Below, piece after piece: positions 1 through 6,143 of a stretch of DNA of 21,493 bases; position 1 is the stretch's first letter, and the number at the start of each line of letters is the position of its first letter. Source of the stretch: 2-12-FULL-65-11 sp049679965 (GTDB lineage: Bacteria > Acidobacteriota > Vicinamibacteria > Vicinamibacterales > CAVVIG01); the NCBI GenBank assembly GCA_049679965.1, contig JBAUGX010000029.1, forward strand, positions 1-21,493, given 5' to 3'. A program made the translations under genes and the position numbers. The notes under the pieces were generated by a model. The model searched no databases, was not told where the DNA came from, and worked only from the letters and a program-made list of their open reading frames with translations.

Positions 1-1
1 G

Positions 2-712
2 GCCGAGGTCGCCGTGACGCCGGTGGCGCGCGGCGTGTGGCGGTTCGCCGGCGGCACGATGGCGATCGAGTTCGCCGACCACATCACGCTCTACGAGCTG
101 AACGGCAGCAACGCGCGCGTGAAACAGGTGGTCACGCAGGCGCATCAGCTCGTGCCGGGCAAGCGCGCGACAGAGGTCATCTGGTCGCATCACCACTTCG
201 ACCACTCTTCGGGTCTGCGCCAGGCGGTCGCCGAGGGGCTCACTGTGATCTCGCGCCGCGACAACGGCGTCATCTTTCGCGAGATGGCCTCCCGCCGGGC
301 ACCCAACTTCCCGGATGATCTCGAGCGCAATTTCCAGCCGCTGAAGTTCATCCCGGTGGACGATCACCTGCAGCTCAAGGATGCGTCGATGACCGTGGAC
401 ATCTATCACGTCATCGCCAACAACCATCTCGCCGATGGCGTGCTCGCCTACATCCCCGAGCACAGGCTTTACATTGAGGCGGACGTGGCCACCGCCGCCG
501 AAGAGCTGCAGTGGTGGGGGGACAGCTTCCTCGACAACATCAACTACCGGAAGCTCGACGTCGAGAAGGTCCTGCCGGTGCACATGGATATCATGACCTT
601 CGAGCAGGCGGTGAACATGGTGAAACCCGGCATCCAGCGCGCGAAAGAGTACTGCGCCGAAATGGTGGCGAAGGGGAACTGGTTTCCCGGGTGTCCCGCG
701 TTCGTGCGCTGA
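2..712 (+). CDS. MBL-fold metallo-hydrolase, C-terminal part (5' truncated by window edge)
   Basis: The frame is open to the left edge, so this is the C-terminal part of a longer protein; a GTG at 14 is only an internal candidate start. Counting from that GTG, the metallo-beta-lactamase motif HHHFDH is at residues 59-64. Further likely metal ligands follow: His138 (NNHLADG), Asp157 (IEADV) and His190 (LPVHMD). This order matches a dinuclear-metal MBL-fold hydrolase. The substrate cannot be read from sequence. The stop codon lies 2 bp before the acyl carrier protein start, and a ketosynthase follows 1 bp after that, so the enzyme probably works in the same acyl or polyketide pathway. An MBL-type thioesterase that releases an acyl chain from the carrier is one possibility, but that is inference. 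The fold is well supported; the role is not. Confidence 0.85.
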   Translation, partial: AEVAVTPVARGVWRFAGGTMAIEFADHITLYELNGSNARVKQVVTQAHQLVPGKRATEVIWSHHHFDHSSGLRQAVAEGLTVISRRDNGVIFREMASRRAPNFPDDLERNFQPLKFIPVDDHLQLKDASMTVDIYHVIANNHLADGVLAYIPEHRLYIEADVATAAEELQWWGDSFLDNINYRKLDVEKVLPVHMDIMTFEQAVNMVKPGIQRAKEYCAEMVAKGNWFPGCPAFVR

Positions 713-714
713 TC

Positions 715-969
715 ATGGCCGACGACATCGAACAGCGGGTCATCGACGTGATCGCGCGTAAAAAGAAGATGGATCCGGCGTTGATTTCGCTGGATTCGAC
801 CTTCGAGGCTCTCGGCGTCGATTCTCTCGACGCGGCGGATCTGCTTTTCACGTTGGAGGACACGTTCGGCATCCAGGTCCCGGACGAAACGGCGCAATCG
901 ATGAAGAGCGTGCGCCAAGTCGTCGACGGCCTGCGGAAGCTCGTCGCGGGCCGCGCCGGGGCGTCCTGA
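715..969 (+). CDS. Acyl carrier protein
   Basis: This encodes an 84-residue protein, the normal size for a discrete acyl carrier protein. The phosphopantetheine attachment motif GVDSLD is present around residues 37-42, with the modified serine in the DSL triplet. It is followed by the acidic helix II (DAADLLFTLEDTFGIQVPDE) that normally docks with ketosynthases. The start is ATG 2 bp after the stop of the MBL gene; no clear Shine-Dalgarno is visible, which suggests translational coupling. A FabF-like ketosynthase begins 1 bp downstream. A dedicated ACP beside its own ketosynthase, away from a recognisable fabD/fabG/fabH set, suggests a specialised acyl chain rather than housekeeping fatty acid synthesis. 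The upstream genes are missing, so the product is unknown. Confidence 0.93.
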   Translation: MADDIEQRVIDVIARKKKMDPALISLDSTFEALGVDSLDAADLLFTLEDTFGIQVPDETAQSMKSVRQVVDGLRKLVAGRAGAS

Positions 970-970
970 C

Positions 971-2200
971 GTGCGGCGCGTCGCCGTCACAGGCGTCGGG
1001 GCCGTGTCGGCTCTCGGCATCGGCGTACCGGCCTTTTGGGACGGGCTGGTGGCGGGACGAAGCGGCGTACGGCGCATCACCAGGTTCGATCCCACGGGGT
1101 ATCTCATCGAGGCCGCCGCCGAAGTCCCTGCGTTCGATCCGACACCCTGCTTCAACGAGGCCGTCCGCGAGTTTCTCGACCCCTTCGCGCAGTACGCGCT
1201 GGTCGCGGCCGCCGAAGCCTGGCGCCATGCCGGTGTGGAACTGACCGACGCCGAGCACGATCGCAGCGGCGTCGTCATTGGGAGCGCGTTTGGCGGCGTC
1301 GTGACGCAAGACGACCAATATCACCGGCTGTACGCGCGCGGACTCACCCGCATCCATCCGTTCTCGATTCCGCGCATCATGAACAACGCGGCGGCCGCCC
1401 ACGTGAGCATGCACTATGGCCTCCGCGGACCCACCCTGTCCATCGCGACCGCGTGCGCTGCAGGGGCGCACGCGGTCGGTGAGGCGGCCGAGATGATTCG
1501 CGCGGGCCGCGCGGACGTGATGCTGGCCGGCGGCGCCGACGCGCCGATCGCGCCGGGGGTCCTGCGGTGTTGGGAAGGCATGCGAGTGCTGGCGCCGGCT
1601 CCCGAAGACGCCCCCTCCCGGGCATGCCGGCCGTTCAGTCTCGACCGATCGGGTATGGTGCTCGGCGAAGGCGCCGGCGTGGTGGTGCTCGAGTCGTGGG
1701 AGCGGGCGACCGCGCGCGGCGCGGACATCCTCGGCGAACTCGCCGGCTACGGAGCGACGGCGGATGCCGCGCACGTCACGCAACCGGGTATCCACGCGCC
1801 GGCGCGTGCAATCGCCCTGGCGCTCGAGCAGGCGCGGCTCTCGACTTCGGCGATCGACTACGTGAACGCGCATGGCACGGGGACTCGTCTCAACGACGCC
1901 ACCGAGACCACAGTCATCAAGCGCGCGCTCGGCGCCGATGCCCATCGGGTGGCGATCAGTTCCACCAAGGCGGCGCACGGCCATGCGATGGGCGCCTCGG
2001 CGGCGCTCGAACTCATCGCCGTGCTCATGTCCATTCGTCACGGGATCGTCCCGCCGACGATCAACTACAGCGGGCGCGATCCGGAGTGTGACCTGGACTA
2101 TGTGCCCAACGAGGCGCGAGCGCTCAGGGTCAGAGCCGCCCTCTCCAATTCGTTTGCCTTCGGCGGCTTGAATGCCGTGCTGGCCGTCCGAGCAGCGTAG
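971..2200 (+). CDS. Beta-ketoacyl-ACP synthase, KAS II/FabF-like
   Basis: This is a 409-residue condensing enzyme with a GTG start 1 bp after the ACP stop. The active-site cysteine is Cys162 in the ATACAAGAHAVG segment. The two catalytic histidines are His301 (NAHGTGTRLND) and His336 (KAAHGHAMGAS), with Lys333 just before the second. The C-terminal glycine-rich segment (NSFAFGGLNAVLAV) is intact. Length and Cys-His-His order match the elongating KAS I/II family, which catalyses decarboxylative condensation of malonyl-ACP with an acyl-ACP. The protein is cytosolic. Because it is coupled to its own ACP and an MBL-fold hydrolase, it may belong to a specialised lipid or type II polyketide-like pathway; a chain-length-factor partner is not seen in the window. 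It appears complete and intact. Confidence 0.93.
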   Translation: MRRVAVTGVGAVSALGIGVPAFWDGLVAGRSGVRRITRFDPTGYLIEAAAEVPAFDPTPCFNEAVREFLDPFAQYALVAAAEAWRHAGVELTDAEHDRSGVVIGSAFGGVVTQDDQYHRLYARGLTRIHPFSIPRIMNNAAAAHVSMHYGLRGPTLSIATACAAGAHAVGEAAEMIRAGRADVMLAGGADAPIAPGVLRCWEGMRVLAPAPEDAPSRACRPFSLDRSGMVLGEGAGVVVLESWERATARGADILGELAGYGATADAAHVTQPGIHAPARAIALALEQARLSTSAIDYVNAHGTGTRLNDATETTVIKRALGADAHRVAISSTKAAHGHAMGASAALELIAVLMSIRHGIVPPTINYSGRDPECDLDYVPNEARALRVRAALSNSFAFGGLNAVLAVRAA

Positions 2201-2229
2201 GCTCGGTACAGCACGGTTCTGGGGCCCGG

Positions 2230-2280
2230 CGGCCGCCAGTATCAGTACCGCCTTCTTTGATCATGAGGAAGCGGCGGCCG
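2230..2280 (+). terminator. Possible hairpin downstream of the ketosynthase gene
   Basis: An 8-bp inverted repeat, CGGCCGCC at 2230-2237 and GGCGGCCG at 2273-2280, encloses a 35-nt loop and begins 30 bp after the ketosynthase stop. No U-tract follows. It could help end transcription between the ketosynthase operon and the convergent greB gene, but in DNA this GC-rich such a repeat may be chance. The rest of 2201-2420 shows no gene or other site. Confidence 0.25.
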
Positions 2281-2400
2281 GAGTGGGGCCGGGCATCACC
2301 CGAGTGCTGTGACCCGAACAGGTAGAGGGCGCCGACGTCGGACTCGGCTGCCACCGCGGCTCCACGCCACGTCGCTCAATCTGGGCGCGGCGCGCTTCTG

Positions 2401-2555
2401 GGATTTCACGCCGCGCGCGCTCAACGGGCGAAGCTGTTCCCGTCCGCTGTGCTGCCGCTATCGATCGGTGTTGCGGTGTTCGTCATGGCCGTGGCGCTTG
2501 CGGCCTCGTGGATTCCAGCCTTGCGGCGGGACCAGCCTCGGCGCCTGGAGGCTCG
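2401..2555 (+). pseudogene. Possible remnant of an ABC-permease C-terminus
   Basis: The plus-strand frame beginning at 2401 reads as a hydrophobic stretch (LPLSIGVAVFVMAVALAASW) followed by IPALRRDQPRRLEA. This resembles the last transmembrane helix and PARR-type tail of ADOP/MacB permeases. The frame has a stop at 2323 and no start or upstream permease, so at best it is a fragment. Positions from 2483 on are also read on the minus strand as the C-terminal tail of greB, so one of the two readings is probably accidental. The similarity is by eye only. Confidence 0.27.
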
Positions 2556-3109
2556 CGAAACGGGTCCATCGGAATCGGGGTGTACTCGACGTCGAGGATC
2601 TCGAGGTGTTCGGTCTTTTTCGGCGCGCGCAGGACGACGCGATCGCCTGGGGTCGACCTCATCAACGCGCGCGCCAGCGGCGACACCCAACTGATGTAGC
2701 AGCGGTTCAGATCCACTTCGTCACTCCCGACGATGCTGACGAGGTGTTCGCAGCCGGCGGCGTCTTTGTAGGTGACTGTCGCCCCGAAGAACACGTGCGA
2801 GGCTGCCGAGCCCGACCGCGGCGCAGCCGGGTCCACGACGTCGGCCGCGTCGATTCTCTTTGTCAGGAAGCGAATCCGCGAATCGATCTGGCGCAGCCGC
2901 CGTTTGCCGTAGAGATAGTCGGCGTTCTCGCTGCGGTCGCCGTTGCTGGCGGCCCACGCCACGACCTGCGTCACGGCCGGCCGCTCCCGGGTCATCAGGA
3001 ACCGGTGTTCGTCTTTCAGGCGCTGCAACCCTGCGGGCGTGATGTAGTTCTTCAACTTTGGCCCCGCTGCCTCGCGGATCGGTTCGCGGAGGGGCCGCTT
3101 GGTTCGCAC
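2483..3109 (-). CDS. greB: Transcription elongation factor GreB
   Basis: This is a GreA/GreB-family factor that binds the RNA polymerase secondary channel and stimulates cleavage of backtracked RNA. From a GTG start at 3109 it has 208 residues. The N-terminal coiled coil begins around residue 19 (KNYITPAGLQRLKDE). The coiled-coil tip GDRSENADY carries the two acidic residues, Asp58 and Glu61, needed for transcript cleavage. The C-terminal FKBP-like domain spans about 105-180 (HVFFGATVTY, YISWVSPLARALM, GDRVVL). WAASNGDRSENADY is GreB-like rather than GreA-like. A TTG 57 bp further upstream would extend it, but no ribosome site favours it. About 28 residues (MDPFREPPGA onward) follow the usual GreB end at VEYTPIP; they look disordered and lie opposite a possible permease remnant. 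Confidence 0.88.
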   Translation of the reverse strand: MRTKRPLREPIREAAGPKLKNYITPAGLQRLKDEHRFLMTRERPAVTQVVAWAASNGDRSENADYLYGKRRLRQIDSRIRFLTKRIDAADVVDPAAPRSGSAASHVFFGATVTYKDAAGCEHLVSIVGSDEVDLNRCYISWVSPLARALMRSTPGDRVVLRAPKKTEHLEILDVEYTPIPMDPFREPPGAEAGPAARLESTRPQAPRP

Positions 3110-3194
3110 TGGAACGATGGTACTTGAGGCTGCTCCGGCCCGTCGATGGCATGGCAGGACACTCAACGGCGCACGCCGTGACCGTCAGATGTGA

Positions 3195-4181
3195 TCAGTG
3201 GACCTTCTGGCGCGACGTCACCTTATTGAGAAGGAATTCCTGAGCGACGTGCGCGGCCGCGGCACCCCCGATACTGATCGCTGCATTCTCCAGCGTCAAA
3301 CGGAGACCGCGGCGATCGTCGGCCGGATAGTAGAGATTCGACAGCCCGCCTGCCGCAAGGCTGCCGAGGATGCCGGAGTAGTTCGGCTGCGAGCGTCCGT
3401 TGTCGCCCTTCCCGACGACGGCGCGCGAGACGGCGTACGCGACGCGCGACGTCTTGCTTCCTGTGCCTTTGTAGAAGTAGCGCGGGTCCTGCTTGAACAA
3501 TGACGGCAGCAGCACCTGCGTCATCAGGCTTCTCGTCCAGACATTCGCGTAGGCGGCGCCGTACCGTTTGGCGTATCCCTCGGGTCCGTCGCCGAACCCG
3601 CTGAAATCGTTCCGCGCGTGCTGCACGCCCGCGATGAGGGCGACACTCGCAAACTGAAACGGATCCAGGCGCGACTTCCAGGAGAGCTCGAACTTCTGAC
3701 TCGTGGCCAGTGGAGCGGCGTCAGGGTTGTACGACACGAAGAAATTCGGCACGACGCCCAGGATGCGCTGCTGCTCCTGTTCCTTGATCTGTCGCTCCGC
3801 GAGCTCGAATCTAGACGGCGTGACGTCGAGCGCCACGCCGTCGGCGGCGAGCGTCAGCCGAATGGACGGGAGATTCGACGCCTCGCCGGCTGCGAGGACG
3901 CCTGAAATGGTCCGGCCGGCAAATCCCGGGGCCGACAACGTGAGGCTGAAACCTCCGGGCGGCACTTGCGCGAAGGAGAACCGGCCGTCCTCGCCCGACA
4001 CCGCCTCCATGCCTCGAGACAACGCGTCATGCGACAAGATGACCGCGGCACCGGCGATGGCGGCTCCCGTATCGTCGACGATCGCGGCGCTGATGGCGCC
4101 AGGCGATTGGGCCTCCTGGGCCGCGAGTGCCGGCGGGAGCCCGCCGATCGCCACGATCACGGCCAGAAGGATCCGTTTCAC
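3195..4181 (-). CDS. Secreted carboxypeptidase-regulatory-like domain protein
   Basis: This encodes a 328-residue exported protein with a GTG start (GTG AAA CGG). Residues 1-21 form a Sec signal peptide (MKRILLAVIVAIGGLPPALA) ending in an Ala-x-Ala site. Residues about 27-110 form a carboxypeptidase regulatory-like beta-sandwich (DDTGAAIAGAAVILS, GEDGRFSFAQVPPGGFSLTLSAPGF), the fold often found in acidobacterial outer-membrane and adhesion proteins. The remaining 200 residues are not assigned. They contain aromatic and Gly-rich stretches (QDPRYFYKGTGSK, SNLYYPADDRRG) that suggest an envelope or outer-membrane-associated domain; it is too short for a full TonB-dependent barrel. The gene starts 39 bp after the stop of the ADOP permease C-terminal stub on the same strand, so it was probably the next gene in that operon. 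Function unknown. Confidence 0.78.
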   Translation of the reverse strand: MKRILLAVIVAIGGLPPALAAQEAQSPGAISAAIVDDTGAAIAGAAVILSHDALSRGMEAVSGEDGRFSFAQVPPGGFSLTLSAPGFAGRTISGVLAAGEASNLPSIRLTLAADGVALDVTPSRFELAERQIKEQEQQRILGVVPNFFVSYNPDAAPLATSQKFELSWKSRLDPFQFASVALIAGVQHARNDFSGFGDGPEGYAKRYGAAYANVWTRSLMTQVLLPSLFKQDPRYFYKGTGSKTSRVAYAVSRAVVGKGDNGRSQPNYSGILGSLAAGGLSNLYYPADDRRGLRLTLENAAISIGGAAAAHVAQEFLLNKVTSRQKVH

Positions 4182-4220
4182 GACCTAGATTGTGCACCCG
4201 AAACGATCCCCAGGGGCACG

Positions 4221-4290
4221 CTACTCGTCTTTGAGAACGGCGATCGGGTCGACGCGGGCGGCGCGCCAGGTAGCGAAGCTACTGCCGTAG
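4221..4290 (-). pseudogene. C-terminal stub of an ADOP/MacB-type ABC permease
   Basis: Read on the minus strand and ending at a TAG at 4221-4223, this frame gives ATWRAARVDPIAVLKDE. This is the typical last segment of ADOP-family permeases, which end in a PARRAxRVDPxxALR-like tail. Upstream in this frame the residues stop looking like a permease within about 10 codons, and the rest of the gene is absent. The decayed IS91 element begins just beyond. The matching N-terminal stub lies at 10449-10502 on the same strand, so the two are probably the ends of one interrupted gene. Confidence 0.6.
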
Positions 4291-4303
4291 CTCAGACACA
4301 GCC

Positions 4304-4340
4304 GCCAACTGCCGTCACGTCGATGGCAACCGCAGTTGGC
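4304..4340. repeat. Perfect 9-bp inverted repeat at the IS91-side junction
   Basis: GCCAACTGC at 4304-4312 and GCAGTTGGC at 4332-4340 are perfect inverted copies separated by 19 nt. The hairpin lies between the permease stub and the transposase reading frame, where one end of the IS91-family element is expected. Rolling-circle elements of this family carry short palindromes at their ends, so it is a candidate terminus. No second copy of this exact sequence was found at the other side. Confidence 0.4.
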
Positions 4341-4390
4341 GAAATCCGATGCGCGCCACTGTCGTGGCTCGATTGACGCCCGATTAACGG

Positions 4391-5748
4391 GTGTCGTCTG
4401 GTGGCACGCGACCCGCCTGGGCGTCGGCCGTGGCCCCGCCCTCGACCGCGTACGTGCCGCGCGATCCCACCGCCAGTGCGCTTCACCGGATTGTGCGAAA
4501 CCAATTCGAGACCTTCCGCGCGCACGCCGCGTGGCTTCGGGATGGCGACGGGCTTCCCCGATTCGTGGAACAGGAGTTTCGCGCGTTTCTCCGGTGCGGC
4601 TTTCTGGCCGGCGGGTTCGTGCGGTTCCGGTGCGCGGGATGCGGGCTGGATCGGCTCGCCGCGTGTTCGTGCAAGGGGCGCGGCTTCTGTCCGAGTTGTG
4701 GCGGCCGCCGGATGACCGAGCGGGCCGCGCACCTGGTGGATGACGTCTTTCCGGACGTGCCCGTACGGCAGTGGGTGTTGAGCGTGCCGCACCGCGTGCG
4801 GTACCAGCTGGCCTGGGACCACGATCTGTGCCGCGCCGTCGTTGCTGTGACCATGCGCGCCGTGCCGGGGTGGCTGCGCCGCCGCGCGCGGCTCGACGGC
4901 GTGACGGACGGCCGCGGGGGCGCGGTCGCGATCGTCCAACGGTTCGGCGGGGCGCTCAATCTCAACGTGCATGTCCACGCGCTCGTGATGGACGGTGTCT
5001 TCGCGAGAGACGAGGCAGGCACGGTGGCGTTTCACCCGGCGCCTCGCCTCACTGCGCTGGATGTCGCGGAGGTGCTGGCCACGGTCGAGCTGCGGATCGC
5101 GCGCCTGCTGGATCGGCGAGGCCCTGGCGATCGCGACGTGCCGGTGGGGAAGACCCGTGGGCGGCCGAGGCACCGGTCTCGCCGGCCTGGCGGTGGCGTC
5201 GGTGCAGGGGATCGTGGCGCTCGGACGGCATCGGGGCGCGCGCACCCGGCGTCTGGGCGAGCCGCCCGCCGTGGGCCGGTGCCACGCGGTCGAATGGGTT
5301 CGATCTCCATGCGGGTGGCACGACGCACCTCGAGTGGGATCCCGTCGATGTTCTGGGACGGCTGGCGGTGCTCGCGCCGCGGCCCCGGATCAATCTGATT
5401 CTCTACCACGGTGTCCTGGCGCCGCGTGGTCAGCGCGTTGAGGATCAGGCTTCCGCGGAGGCACCGGAGACGGCGCGGGGCCACACGCGGAACAGGCTCC
5501 GGGCGGATTTGATGAGCCGGACGTTTGGATTCGACGTCCTGGCGTGTCCGCGGAGCGGCGGCCGCCTGCGCCTGATCGCGATCATTGAGCAGGCCGCAGT
5601 GATTGAGCGCATCCTGCGTCACCTGGAGCTGCCCACCGAGATTCCCGCGCCGCGTCCCGCGCGGGCGCCACCGCACGCCGCGCGGGACTTCGACCTCGCG
5701 CTCGCGGGGCCGGCCGACGAGGCCCAGATGTTCGACCCGTGCTCGTGA
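4391..5748 (+). pseudogene. IS91-family transposase, frameshifted and internally deleted
   Basis: The N-terminal part is intact from GTG 4391. It has the zinc-binding region with paired cysteines (FRCAGCG, CSCKGRGFCPSCGGRR) and the HUH nuclease motif HVH at 4970-4978 (residues 194-196). The frame is then lost. Transposase-like text moves to frame 1 near 5150-5175 (GEDPWAAEAPV), to frame 3 at about 5178-5290 (LAGLAVASVQG, ARTRRLGEPP), and back to frame 1 from about 5290 to the end. There FDLHAG runs straight into GTTHLEWDP, so the segment of roughly 50 residues that normally separates them is missing. The conserved tyrosine segment (RPRINLILYHGVLAPRG) and the C-terminal FGFDVLACPRSGGRLRLIA segment remain. 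With at least three frame changes and a deletion, it cannot make a working transposase. Confidence 0.85.
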
Positions 5749-5869
5749 CGACCGCCGACGCGATTGGAGGTGTGCCCGTGGTCGCCGCCACGCCCCACGC
5801 GAGGTTTCTGGCGCTTGCCGAGCCGTCCCCGCAGTCACACAATCGGCGCGTCAGGATAGCTAGTCCGCG

Positions 5870-5949
5870 CTGTCGGAGGGGGGAGAGGGGAAGGAGGTCT
5901 GAGAACGGGCGTTCCGTTAACTCCGACAGGCCTCTAATATTTCCTATCA
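5870..5949 (+). repeat. G-rich palindromic repeat, copy A
   Basis: CTGTCGGAG at 5870-5878 and CTCCGACAG at 5921-5929 form a perfect 9-bp stem. The loop is strongly purine-rich (runs of six, four, two and two G) and ends in TTCCGTTAAC. After the stem come GCCTCTAAT and TTCCTATCA. The same arrangement recurs at 10373 and 11741, in the same orientation. Copies A and C differ by two single-base gaps and a few substitutions. It resembles a REP-type intergenic repeat whose loop could form a G-quadruplex. Confidence 0.75.
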
Positions 5950-6143
5950 TCTCTTGCCGAGTACAGTGGCGAGTTGCTTCCAACGATTGAGGGAGGACGC
6001 CGTTCGAGCGGTTGAACCCCGGACGATGCCGGGAGGCCAGACCCGCGCTGCCTGACCTCCCGCTTGTACACAAGGGCGGAGACGTGGCCCTCAAGGACAA
6101 AATTCACAGTCTCACGGCGGTGGACATGACCTAGCATGGCCCG
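5950..6143 (+). other. Leader region of the kinase-STAND gene, with hairpin and two minimal ORFs
   Basis: These 194 bases between repeat A and the kinase start hold no credible gene. A hairpin pairs CGGGAGGCCAG (6030-6040) with CTGACCTCCCG (6052-6062), 11 bp with one G-U pair and an 11-nt loop, and has no T-run. Two very short ORFs precede the start: ATG-ACC-TAG at 6126-6134 and ATG-GCC-CGA-TGA at 6136-6147, the latter overlapping the kinase ATG. No Shine-Dalgarno is visible before 6144. Whether any of this is regulatory is unknown. Confidence 0.35.

Larger units (their letters stand above)
4304..5855 (+). mobile_element. Decayed IS91-family (HUH, rolling-circle) insertion element, approximate limits
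   Basis: The element is defined by the broken IS91-type transposase at 4391-5748 and the palindrome at 4304-4340. The right limit is placed between the transposase end and the G-rich repeat at 5870. An imperfect inverted pair (GACGCGATTG near 5757-5766 and CAATCGGCGCGTC near 5840-5852) may be what is left of the other end. IS91-family elements make no target duplication and can carry along neighbouring DNA by one-ended transposition. Both edges are approximate. Confidence 0.6.

Noticed and set aside
848..2041. Minus-strand open frame of 397 codons opposite the ACP and ketosynthase
   Set aside because: Antisense to intact catalytic motifs and compositionally unlike a real protein.
2309..3127. 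Plus-strand open frame of 272 codons over greB
   Set aside because: It is the antisense of the GreB coiled-coil and FKBP domains; no recognisable motif except the short permease-like fragment, which is in another frame.
5739..5990. Small plus-strand frame after the transposase as a passenger gene
   Set aside because: It runs through repeat A and has no ribosome site or recognisable motif.
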